Shown in pieces: positions 10,736 to 19,822 of a stretch of 64,000 nucleotides of DNA. The stretch's first letter is position 1. The number at the start of each line of letters is the position of its first letter. The position numbers and the translations under genes were made by a program. Under the pieces are notes generated by a model, which made no database searches, was not told where the DNA came from, and saw only the letters and a list, made by a program, of their open reading frames with translations. Origin of the DNA: Apodospora peruviana (taxonomy: Eukaryota; Ascomycota; Sordariomycetes; Sordariales; Lasiosphaeriaceae); the NCBI GenBank assembly GCA_033439685.1, contig JAUEDM010000001.1, forward strand, positions 1,984,001-2,048,000, read 5' to 3'.

Positions 10736-11777
10736 ATGAGCAGAGAAGAACCATTCCACAACTACCCCTACCTGACCGGCGAAGAATTCACAGAAGCCTG
10801 CCACCACCTTGGGAGTCGATACTGCCAGGCCACGCTCGGTCCGGTCAGGCGCCAGTGGCGGCTCAGAGTGTGCACCGCCCTCAACACGTCCTTTGCCCAG
10901 TTCGGGCCCGACTACAACACGTACATCCAGATCATCCGTCCGCTTGAGAACAACAATGGGTTAGATGACGATTATCTAGCCTTGTACCTTGACAGCCTGT
11001 CTTTTGATGACCCCCATAACATGAAGACTGAAACATCAGAGATCGAGGCCGACAGGGAAATGATTGAGGCCGAAGAGGCCGATGACGAGGTCATGATCAA
11101 ACACCAGCTTGAAGGCCAATACGTGAGAGAGAAACCCACGACCTGAGGGTTTCTTGTTTCTGACTAATGATATATCCCAACATTCAAGTTGTCCAACACG
11201 CTGTCTACACAACAACAGCAACAAAACCCGCCAAGTCAACAACATACTAATCCAGGCTACGTCACATACGAAATACACCTGCACCCGACATACCAAGCGC
11301 CGTGCCTCTGGTTCAGTCTACATGACCTCCCAGTCGACGAACCGGCCTTCAACATCGACACCATTTTCAGGCGTCTCGTGCCTGACCAGTACAAAGACGG
11401 GCTTCGCAGTGCTGTCGGCGCCATCGGTGGCATCTCAGCTGATGTAAGTGATGTTTTTTTGTGTCAAATTTGCTTGATTTTTTGGGTCTTTTTCGCTGTC
11501 CAAACAAACAATGTTAACTAGGCGACCTTCTCGTGAGATGTTTATATATGTGTTCTATGAACTAACAAACCATATTTTGTTTTCCGTTCCACATAAACAG
11601 CATCACCCAATTACGGGGATCCCATCCTTCTTCATCCATCCGTGTCTCCTGGGCGAGGCAATGTCGACTTTCGACTGCTCAACGGAAACTTATCTGATGG
11701 TCTGGCTTGGCCTGGTCGGTGGCTGTGTCGGTCTCTGGGTACCGAAGGAGATGGCGCTCGAGTCGCCTGAAGGCTGA
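10736..11777 (+). CDS. atg10: Autophagy-related protein 10 (E2-like enzyme for Atg12-Atg5 conjugation)
   Basis: Ubiquitin-like conjugating enzyme that receives Atg12 from the E1 Atg7 and passes it to Atg5, needed for autophagosome formation in the cytoplasm. Exons are 10736-11122, 11189-11443 and 11601-11777, with introns of 66 and 157 bp (both GTRAGN..AG and phase-consistent), giving 272 aa. The last exon carries the family's active-site block HHPITGIPSFFIHPCLLGEA, in which the Cys of HPC is the expected thioester cysteine. It is followed by YLMVWLGLVGGCVGL, the typical C-terminal strand. The middle exon has YEIHLHPTYQAPCLWFSL, the E2-like beta-sheet core. An acidic insert (about residues 95-120) and a Gln-rich patch (QQQQQ) lie between the conserved N-terminal part and the core. 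The start ATG at 10736 is the first in frame and precedes the usual short PYLTGEEF-type N-terminus. Confidence 0.88.
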
Positions 11778-11894
11778 GAGAAAAAAAATTATTTGTATAA
11801 GAGCAGGCAAGAAGAGCCCGTGTACCATTCAGAGTTTTTCCGGCGCTGCTTTGGCCAGCGGTGTGTCGTACCATGCAATCCACGCCGCGCCGCA

Positions 11895-12588
11895 CTACTC
11901 ATCGTCGCTGTCTTCCTCCATGGCGACGTCAGAGTCACTATCCTCTTCCTCCTCTTCGTCGCGCGGCCGCTTTGTGCCGCGATTCTCGTCCGTACTTCCG
12001 GCATCCTTCATGTCTTGGTCAGCGCCCGAGGGTTTTGCGGGTGCTGCGGGTTTCGCTGGTGCAGTCGTAGGCGGTGCCCCGGGTACCGGCGCGTTGAATA
12101 TGCTCTGTTGGAGATCGGTAATCTCGACTTGAGCGGCGGTAGAGGCAGCAGGTGGCTTAAAAGTGCCATCAAGCTTCGCAATTATATTTGATCTGGATTT
12201 GGCATATGAGATTTTCTGCGAGGCTAGGTTAGTCTTGTTGTACTCGGTGGTGGTGATGGAGACTGGGCATGGGGCGAGTAAAGGTAAATCGCGCAGTTCT
12301 TACTATTTTGTTTCCAAAAAGCTCAAACCCGTCAAGCGCCCGCATCGCCATGGTAGCCGTCTGAATGTCCTTGTACACAATGAAGGCCTGGCCGCGCATC
12401 TTCATTGTCTTAAGCGCCACGACGTCGAGGACCGAACCATGGGCGGAGAAAAGCATGTATAACGCCGTGCGGAGATCCTCCTTCTGTATCTTAGCTGAAG
12501 GGAGGTTCGAGACGTAGAGGGTCTGGTTGGGGGGCACGGCAGCGACCTTTGCAGGGAGACCCGCGGGGGGAGCACCACCCGTCGCCAT
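11895..12588 (-). CDS. U2 small nuclear ribonucleoprotein B''-like RRM protein
   Basis: Spliceosomal RNA-binding protein of the U1A/U2B'' (SNF/Msl1) family, expected to bind stem-loop IV of U2 snRNA in the nucleus together with the A' (Lea1) protein. Exons are 12588-12304 and 12215-11895 (88-bp intron), giving 201 aa. The single RRM spans about residues 22-102: RNP2 is LYVSNL, RNP1 is RGQAFIVY, and the junction gives ELFGNKIKISYAKSRSNIIA, matching the family's end of domain. The C-terminus is Pro/Ala-rich, then acidic with a basic patch (GTKRPRDEEEEEDSD). One RRM only argues for U2B'' rather than a two-RRM U1A/Mud1, but this is an inference. The start was chosen at the first ATG in frame. It is divergent from ARPC1 by 428 bp, and its 3' end lies 117 bp from that of ATG10. 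Confidence 0.87.
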
Positions 12589-13016
12589 TATCGCCTGCCT
12601 CGCGACGGTCAAATTTGTTGCAGTGTACCTCTGCTTGAAAAAATGTCCAAGTGCTCGTTATACGCGTGATTTGTCCGTAACGGGCGTGTAGAGCCAGCAG
12701 ATTCTGGAGTTCTGTCGCGAATTGTTGGAGAGTTTGGCCGGGTTGACGATGTAGAAATTCGCGGTTGGGTTCGAGTTCTGAGGTCCTGCAAAATTTGGTG
12801 GTCAGTGCACGCGACAGCAGCTTGCAAGCTGCGCTGCGGCTGCTAAGAGGCTTGGCGTCTGAACCCCACCACTTTGGAGGTTGTGTCTCCACCGCGACAG
12901 CTCCCGAGGTTGCCATCGTCATCCCCCTCAATTACAGAACACCGATACTCTCTCATTAATTTATCAGCGAGCGGTAGTCGAGAGCTACTCCTATCGCAAG
13001 CCACCCAACCATCATC
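12589..13016. promoter_or_regulatory. Short divergent promoter region, U2B'' / ARPC1
   Basis: 428 bp separate the start codons of two divergently transcribed housekeeping genes, so promoter and leaders must be packed here. I see no TATA box or other recognisable element. Confidence 0.5.
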
Positions 13017-14246
13017 ATGGCCGCCCCCGAGGTTCACCATCTCTTCCACAACCCCATTGCCGACCATTCATTCTCGGCCGACCGCAAGACCCTCGCCGTC
13101 GCCCGAGACACCACCGTCGAACTCTACAGCAAGGTCGGCAGCGCCTTCAAGCTGAAGGATGAACTTAAAGGGCACGACAAGACCGTGACTGGCGTCGATA
13201 TTGCTCCCAATTCCGGCCGTATCGTCACCTGCTCTCAGGGTAAAACTTCACATGCCCGATACAACAACTTATGACAGCCAGCCAGCCTCATGCTGACTTA
13301 TTCATTCTCAACTAAAAACAGATCGCAACGCCTTGGTCTGGGAGCCCTCTCCCCAGGGCTACAAGCCGACCCTGGTCCTCCTCCGCATCAACCGAGCCGC
13401 CACTTTTGTGCGCTGGTCGCCCTCAGAGCAAAAGTTCGCCGTCGGCTCCGGCGACCGCGTCATCGCCGTTTGCTACTTCGAGGAGGAAAACGACTGGTGG
13501 GTCTCCAAGCACCTGAAGAAGCCCATCCGGAGCACCATCACCACCGTCGCCTGGCACCCGAACTCGGTCCTGCTAGCCGCCGGGTCGACCGACGCCCACG
13601 CCCGCGTCTTTTCGTCCTTCATCAAGGGCGTCGACGCGCGCCCCGAGCCCGGACCCTGGGGCGAGCGTCTGCCCTTCAACACCGTCTGCGGCGAGTACCT
13701 GAACAACTCGGCCGGGTGGGTGCACGCCGTGGCCTTCTCGCCCAGCGGTGACAGTCTTGCGTTTGCCGCCCACGACAGCAGTATTACCGTCATCTACCCC
13801 AGCGGACCCGACCTGCCGCCCAAGGCCGTCATCAGCATCAACACCCAGCTTCTGCCCTTCATTAGCCTGATCTGGAACGGCGAGAACGAGATCATCGCCG
13901 CTGGCCACGACTGCGAGGCATTTCGTTTCAAGGGCGGCGAGAGCGGGTGGCAGCTGAGCGGAACCTTGGAGAACAAGACCCGCCCGGGGCTGGGTGGTGG
14001 CGAGCGCGAGGAGTCGGCGCTGAATATGTTCAAGCAGATGGATCTCAAGGGTAAGGTCAAGGACGATACGCAGTTGAAGACTGTCCACCAAAACACCATC
14101 ACGACGATTCGGCCGTATGAGTCATCTGGCACGTCTGTTAAGAAATTTAGCTGTGAGTTGTGCTTTCCTACTTCGGCTTTATGTTATACTAATGGAGATG
14201 AACAGCAACGGGCGTTGATGGGAGAGTCGTCATTTGGAATACGTAG
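13017..14246 (+). CDS. arc1: Arp2/3 complex subunit 1 (ARPC1/p41, WD40)
   Basis: WD40 beta-propeller subunit of the Arp2/3 complex, which nucleates branched actin at cortical patches and endocytic sites. Exons are 13017-13239, 13322-14152 and 14206-14246, with introns of 82 and 53 bp; the second contains a TACTAAT-like branch site. The product is 364 aa, the usual length. Diagnostic segments are LKGHDKTVTGVDIAPNSGRI, DRNALVWEPSPQGYKPTLVL, INRAATFVRWSPSEQKFAVG, VHAVAFSPSGDSLAFAAHDS and, near the end, HQNTITTIRPY. The last exon supplies only FSSTGVDGRVVIWNT, completing the final propeller blade. The start ATG lies in a good context (CATCATGGCC). The gene converges on the HDAC gene with 244 bp between stop codons. 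Confidence 0.93.
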
Positions 14247-14382
14247 ATTTCTTGGTTTTATCTAAGGCATACATATATCCTGGAACATCCGCACACTTAT
14301 GTGTTAGGGGATTCGCTTTTTGCCAGCAAGTGGGTTACGTAGTCGAGTCAATCCTGACACCAATCAAGAAGAAAGAACAACG

Positions 14383-14400
14383 CCAGCCAGCCAGCCAGCC
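14383..14400. repeat. CCAG tetranucleotide repeat between ARPC1 and HDAC
   Basis: Four and a half tandem CCAG units in the 244-bp convergent gap (14247-14490). A simple repeat in non-coding 3' sequence. Confidence 0.75.
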
Positions 14401-14490
14401 CTGACCGTGAAACCAGTTCGAGTATCTCCGCTCCAAGCCCCTTGAGACTCCTTGACATGTATATACAAAAACAAAATAGGAAAAACAAGA

Positions 14491-15981
14491 CTAGAACTCC
14501 ATCGCCTCCCCAACGCCTTCCTCCCGGATCCTTCTTAAACCTTCGTCATTGGCCTCGCTCTCTTCCCTTAGCCGCGCCTCGACATCATCCCGTATTCCGC
14601 CCAAGTCCGGCGGGATTACCTGCGCCTGCACGCTCGGCGCATGACTCACAAACCGCAGCTGCTCATGCACGTGCTGCACGATTTCTTGCAGCCGCTTCTG
14701 CGTGTTCCGATTCGCGCGCGGCTCGCCGAGAATCTGCTCAAGCGTGGGGAAGAGCGTGTCGTGGACAAAATGCTCGCGCCAGGGCGCGTGCTGCGGGATG
14801 GTCGGGTCGATCTTGTCCTGGCAGCCGATGGCGATGGACGTCTCGTACGCCCAGGCCCTGGCCACATTGCGCGGGGTGTAGCCGCCCCCGCCAAAAATGA
14901 TCATGGGCAGGTCGAGCTTTTTGCAAAAGGCGACGCAGGCGCCGTGGCCCTGGACCTGCAGATTGAACCTACCAAGCCGGTCGCCGGCGAGCGAGTCGGC
15001 GCCGCACTGGAGGGCGATGACGGAGGGCTTGAAATGCTCGTTAACCTTGCCGATGATGTTCTGAAACAAAGACTCGTACTGCTCATCGGTGATGCCGTCG
15101 TTTAGGGGCACGTTGATGGCGTGGTGCGCTCCGGGGTTGTGTTCGCTCTTAGGGCCGTTGTCTTCGAGGCCGCCCGTCCCGGGGAAAAATACTTCAGGTT
15201 GGTACTTGTGGAAGGAGACGGTCATGACGCGGTCTGTGGAAAAAAAGGCTTCTTCCACGCCGTCGCCGTGATGGACGTCGATGTCGATGTAGAGCACGCG
15301 CGGGTAGCAACGGAGCAGCTGCAGGATGGCGATGACGATGTCGTTGATGTAGCAGAACCCCGAGGCTTCGGACCGCTTCGCATGGTGGAGGCCGCCGCCC
15401 CAGGCGATGGCAATTTTGGACTGCTCGTTGCAGATCTTGCGCGCTGCGTCGAGCGAACAGCCGCCCGACATGGAGCAGTAGTCGTAAAGGCCATGAAACA
15501 AAGGGCAGTCGCTACCTCCCAAGTTGAACCTAACTTCCTTGTCGGGGTTGTCGATATCCCGGGGCATATCCTCGGCCGGCGCGGTGCCCAGGTAGTCGAG
15601 GTAGTCGCTGGCGTGGAACGAGTTGAGCTCCTCGTACGTGGCTGCGCGGGTGTTGTAGTTGTCCATGGCGAAGGGCATACCGTAGGCCGAGACCAAGCTT
15701 TTGGTCAGGGTTAGACGCCATGGCTTCATGGGGTGCGTCTGGCCAAAGTGGTGCTTTTCCATCTCCGGGTTGGCGTGATAGGAGATTGTGTAGCCCTTTG
15801 GACGGACGATGTTGAACTCCTGCGCCGTGCGCTTCATCTTGTTGAAGAAGATGGCATTTTCCCGGTCGTCGGCCCTGCCCAAGGGTACGTTGTACTCCTC
15901 CACGACGGGCTCGTCCACCTCAACATCGTGGGGCAGGTAGTTGGGCTTGGGCGGCTTATATCTGTAAGCATCCGGGTTCAT
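14491..15981 (-). CDS. Class I histone deacetylase, Hos2/HosA (HDAC3-like) type
   Basis: Zn2+-dependent lysine deacetylase acting on histones; Hos2-type enzymes are the catalytic subunit of the Set3/SMRT-like complex in fungi. One exon encodes 496 aa. Zinc and charge-relay motifs are intact: WGGGLHHAKRSEASGFCYIN (paired His at about 199-200), YIDIDVHHGDGVEEAF (Asp235, His237), QCGADSLAGDRLG (third zinc ligand) and IFGGGGYTPRNVARAWAYET (catalytic Tyr). The N-terminal NIVRPKGYTISYHANPEMEK and HHFGQTHPMKPWRLTLTKSL suggest the Hos2 rather than the Rpd3 branch; this is family knowledge, not a tree. The C-terminus is short and acidic, without a long tail. The start at 15981 (GTGCATCATGAACCCGG) is the first ATG giving the conserved MNPDAYRYKPPKPNYLPHD start. 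It is divergent from the ING-PHD gene. Confidence 0.93.
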   Translation of the reverse strand: MNPDAYRYKPPKPNYLPHDVEVDEPVVEEYNVPLGRADDRENAIFFNKMKRTAQEFNIVRPKGYTISYHANPEMEKHHFGQTHPMKPWRLTLTKSLVSAYGMPFAMDNYNTRAATYEELNSFHASDYLDYLGTAPAEDMPRDIDNPDKEVRFNLGGSDCPLFHGLYDYCSMSGGCSLDAARKICNEQSKIAIAWGGGLHHAKRSEASGFCYINDIVIAILQLLRCYPRVLYIDIDVHHGDGVEEAFFSTDRVMTVSFHKYQPEVFFPGTGGLEDNGPKSEHNPGAHHAINVPLNDGITDEQYESLFQNIIGKVNEHFKPSVIALQCGADSLAGDRLGRFNLQVQGHGACVAFCKKLDLPMIIFGGGGYTPRNVARAWAYETSIAIGCQDKIDPTIPQHAPWREHFVHDTLFPTLEQILGEPRANRNTQKRLQEIVQHVHEQLRFVSHAPSVQAQVIPPDLGGIRDDVEARLREESEANDEGLRRIREEGVGEAMEF

Positions 15982-17178
15982 GATGCACGTTATCGCAGTG
16001 GGCGCGCAATGCCTCCAACAGCCAAGCTGAGGCTGATATATCTTGTGTCTGGTGTACAACGAGGGCCCTGCTTGAGATTTCGAACTTTTTGGTGGGGTCG
16101 AAAGCCTATGCCTTCTATGAGATGCTGGGGCTGGGATGTGCTTCTATCTGCACAAAATAAAAGCAATTTGGTGCTAATCGTAAATGTTGAGTTTAAACTG
16201 CGGCTCTATTTCATATCGTTAACGATTTGTCATACATGGTTTTGGCGGCGGCGAAGTTCATGATGAACCATGTCTTTGGATGAAAGTCGGGACGAAAGGC
16301 TGGCCGTCGAGATCTGGAAGTGATCCATCCAATTGTCAAGACCCCTGCCGCTTGCCGTTCGTGGCGATCTGCTGGACCGGTTGTACCCTTGAAATCGACT
16401 AGTCTGAATTCAGATTAGCGCCTTTGCGTTAACATGTCACCTCGGCCTAGGCTGCGCTAGTGCAAGGCAAAGAGCCACCGGTTTTATTGGGGAGGCTGAC
16501 GGAGCCACGGGAAAGATCGAACCTCACACGACACCCGGTGCCCGCACTCGCCCAAGCAAGTTCCAAGGCGAACCTGGAATCCAAGCCGAAGGCCATAGCA
16601 TCCATCCGGCATCCGCCCTTCATTCTCCCCACAAGAAAAGCGCGTGTCTCCTTCCATATCTGCAAGCTTTTACCGAATATCTGTCAAGTCCTCATTCCAT
16701 CGTTACCTAACGACTTGCAAGGGGGTGGGTGTCTGGGCAAATTTTTTAAACCAACGATCGCGCGAGGTGAGCCGTCTGAAAGATTTAATAAGTCCCTCTT
16801 GTCAGTCACACACCACACAACTTGAGTCTGAACCACAACCACACGCACACCCGCCTTCCCTCCCCGGCCATTCCTTTTTTATATGTCGCATACTTGCATA
16901 GGCTGCGTTGGAGGAGGAGTGAACCGTTGTGAACTGGCTACATCTGTGCTCGCTTTTTATCGTTGCGTTGCCCTCTTCTTGGCTATCGCTATCACCAACC
17001 CATCTCTACGTTGCATCAGTAGCATCGCTTCCAGCATCGTCATCGATTGCAGCGAGACCTTGTCTTTCGCTCCCCCTCCTCGGCGTTGTTCTTAACTTGC
17101 CTAGGAAGTGAGGCATCTATCTATCTGTCACTACGCGCGCAGCTTGACACGCTACGCAAACGCCGGGTGTTAACAGCC
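15982..17178. promoter_or_regulatory. Divergent region, HDAC / ING-PHD gene
   Basis: 1.2 kb between two divergently transcribed chromatin genes. The half next to the ING gene (16800-17100) is pyrimidine-rich on the plus strand, as fungal leaders often are. The ING reading frame continues open upstream of its ATG but without another in-frame ATG. No other gene is seen. Confidence 0.5.
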
Positions 17179-18615
17179 ATGCCTAGAGACGATCTGTCTA
17201 TCGACTTCGTCGTCAAGAGGATGCCGCCCGTAGAGCTCCTCGATCCGGCAATGATCCTGGACGAATGGATCAACCGGACGCAGAACTTGCCGGAAGAGAT
17301 CCGTTTCTTGCAGGACGAGATCGCCGACAAGGACCGCCAGTATGACAAGCTGGTCAAGGAGATCGAGGAGCGTGATGGGCGCATTCAGAAGTGGATCAAG
17401 GCCAACGGCAGCCACCAGAACAACCCTAAAGAGGAAGACTACCGCAAGACGATCCGTAAAAACTTTGCGCTTGCCGAACAGCTATCGATGGAGAAGATAG
17501 CGCTTACGCAAAAGCTCCAGCAAACCATGGACAAACATGTTCGATATCTGGACGGACAGATCAAAGCCTTATATGACCGTAACGAGCTCGGTTTCAACGA
17601 CCCGGATGAGCTGCCCTCGCTGCTGCGTCCGAGTGCCGCCAACATTGCGAACAGCACACCCGTCATCCGACCTGTGAATGGCACCACTAATCCAGTCACC
17701 GCCGCTCTCAGCCACCTCGCCAACAACGTCTCCCAAACCACGGTTCGGCTATCCAACTCACAGCTACGAAACACCCAGACTCAGCAGCACGGGTCGGCGT
17801 CCGCCCCGGCCACACCGGCCGCTAGTATGATCATGAACCGCCAAGCGCGGGAGAGCTCAGCCGGTCCTGGCGGCGGCGCACCGAAACGCGGCCCTCGTGC
17901 AGGTATCAACCTTCCAACAACGTCGAGTGGGTTAGCACGACATTCATCGCTGGGACCCGGGACTCCTAAGGCTCATCAGACAGCAACTGGAGGAGTGCAG
18001 CGTGCAGGCAGCGCGGGGCCGCGGGCCATCGGGAAAGGATCCGGAGGTGCAGTGAACCGGAAATCCGGGACCCCGTCCAGCACCGCAGGCGGCCGCAAGA
18101 AGGGGAGCGCAGGACCGGGTGGTGCAGGCGGCGGATCTAACAAGTCTGGCCTGTCGCGGGTCAAGCGAGCGGCCAAGAACAGCCCTTCGTCGGCCGCGGA
18201 AAGCGAGCTGTCTGACGCCGACAGCGGGAGCGCAGACGAAAGCGATGCCGGCCGTACCGGCGGGAGAAACACGCCACAGCTCTCGCGGTCTGGCTCGAAC
18301 CAGGCGACTAGCCAGAATAAGGAGGGCAGCCACGACCGCGAGCCCGGGTCTGGAGGAGGACCGCGGAGCGCCAAGAGGGAAGACGACGACGACGACGCGA
18401 TGGACCTGGACGATGACGAGGCGGGCGACGACAAAAAGTATTGCATGTGTCAGAACGTGAGTTTTGGGGATATGGTCGCGTGCGACAACGACGATTGCCC
18501 GTTCGAGTGGTTCCACTGGAGCTGTGTCGGGCTCAAGAGCGAGCCGAACGGCAAGTGGTTTTGTCCGGTGTGTACGGAGAACCTGAAGAAGAAGGGGGGC
18601 AGAGCGGGCTCGTGA
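17179..18615 (+). CDS. ING-family PHD-finger chromatin protein (Yng2/Pho23-like)
   Basis: Subunit of a histone acetyltransferase (NuA4, Yng2-type) or deacetylase (Rpd3L, Pho23-type) complex that reads H3K4me3 in the nucleus. One exon encodes 478 aa. The ING N-terminal coiled-coil domain covers about residues 10-120 (LDEWINRTQNLPEEIRFLQD, EIEERDGRIQKWIKANGSHQ). A low-complexity Ser/Gly/Ala/Thr-rich linker with basic and acidic runs (REDDDDDAMDLDDDE) follows. A complete C4HC3 PHD finger ends the protein at about 422-465 (YCMCQNVSFGDMVACDNDDC, FEWFHWSCVGL, KWFCPVC). The aromatic-cage Tyr/Trp positions are present. The start at 17179 (AGCCATGCC) is the first in-frame ATG. The spacing IRFLQDEIADKDRQ leans to the Yng2 side, but I cannot settle Yng2 versus Pho23 by eye. 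Confidence 0.9.
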   Translation: MPRDDLSIDFVVKRMPPVELLDPAMILDEWINRTQNLPEEIRFLQDEIADKDRQYDKLVKEIEERDGRIQKWIKANGSHQNNPKEEDYRKTIRKNFALAEQLSMEKIALTQKLQQTMDKHVRYLDGQIKALYDRNELGFNDPDELPSLLRPSAANIANSTPVIRPVNGTTNPVTAALSHLANNVSQTTVRLSNSQLRNTQTQQHGSASAPATPAASMIMNRQARESSAGPGGGAPKRGPRAGINLPTTSSGLARHSSLGPGTPKAHQTATGGVQRAGSAGPRAIGKGSGGAVNRKSGTPSSTAGGRKKGSAGPGGAGGGSNKSGLSRVKRAAKNSPSSAAESELSDADSGSADESDAGRTGGRNTPQLSRSGSNQATSQNKEGSHDREPGSGGGPRSAKREDDDDDAMDLDDDEAGDDKKYCMCQNVSFGDMVACDNDDCPFEWFHWSCVGLKSEPNGKWFCPVCTENLKKKGGRAGS

Positions 18616-19822
18616 GCGACGCGCTCGTACATGCATCCTTCTGTTCGGGCTGAAGGTGCCATTGCTGCCATTCGCGGACAACATACCGTAGGCGGTGGCG
18701 ATTCCATGGATATCTCATCTCTGTCGCGGTCACTACAGGAATTATCATTACAACCTGATAAACTTGCAGCGCGTCGGCGTAGGAAATACAAAATACTTCT
18801 TCGCAGAGCTCGTGGCGAGTACGGACCATCGTGGACGAGGGCTGCCTGCAATCTCGGGCCGGCCATGACGGAGGGACCGACTGTCTCACCAGAAGAATAC
18901 TGAGAGACCAATGGTCTGGCGCTTCCGCCATTCTTTTTGGCTTTTTGTGCTCCGTTTAACGAGCGAGCGAGCAAACGAATTCTGACGTCTTAGCGTGCTT
19001 ACGAACTTGTATGCATACCCCTTCCTTTGCTGTTCCTCAGTAAAACGAAGCTCATGATGACCGATTTTCCAGAAAGACCAGGACAGGGGAGCACTGGATA
19101 GTATTACAAGTGTATTCCGCAGCAAGGGTTCTATCAAAGTTGTGGACTGAAAACAAAGTGAAATATTTGATGGGTTCGGAGCTCTTGATGGACAGGGAGA
19201 TTACCTACCTAGGTAGTTTATAACAGCAGGCTAGATAAAAATCGACATACAGTTGCAAAACCCAGTTTCGGATAGTAGAGGGGACGACCCATATACGGTA
19301 TCTCCAGTCCGCACGGCAGAAGAGTCGCGAAGTTTTCTTGTTGATGATTTCCTACAGACCGACAAAACAGCAAAAGTTATACGGACTGTAACCCGTTCAA
19401 GTTACACGCCCTGTCGGTCTTCTCTGCCAGATCCGCCGAGAGGCGAAAAAAAACACCTAGACAAAACAAAATAAAGCAACACAGAGTCGATGAACTGAGC
19501 AATAACTGCAATCCATCCATCCTTCCCATATCCATCAGTCAAGGAATAATGTGATGTACAGTATATGTGTCTGTTTCTCCTCTGTCCTGTGTATAAACCT
19601 AACAGATGTAGCTAACTAAGCTCTCCAGGTTCTGTTCTTTCTCTCATGATTCATGAAAACCAAGCAACCCAAACCAAGCAGCCCGGTATCAAAAGGAGAC
19701 ATAATAACTCATGCCGTATCAGACTCCCAAAGAACAAAAAAAAAAGAAGTAGAAAATTTGGATACAAAAGAACAAGACATTATCCATTGCCATTAAGAGA
19801 CCAAAAATAATCCCCATCTTAT
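18616..19822. other. Intergenic between convergent genes
   Basis: 1.2 kb after the ING-PHD stop and after the NTF2-like stop on the other strand. A 90-codon open frame at 18631-18903 has no recognisable features and sits in the likely 3' UTR. A perfect 12-bp palindrome, CTACCTAGGTAG, lies at 19205-19216. The stretch 19440-19800 is A-rich. No gene is supported. Confidence 0.5.

Noticed and set aside
17047..17178. N-terminal extension of the ING-PHD protein
   Set aside because: The frame is open but has no ATG before 17179, and the family starts shortly before its coiled coil.
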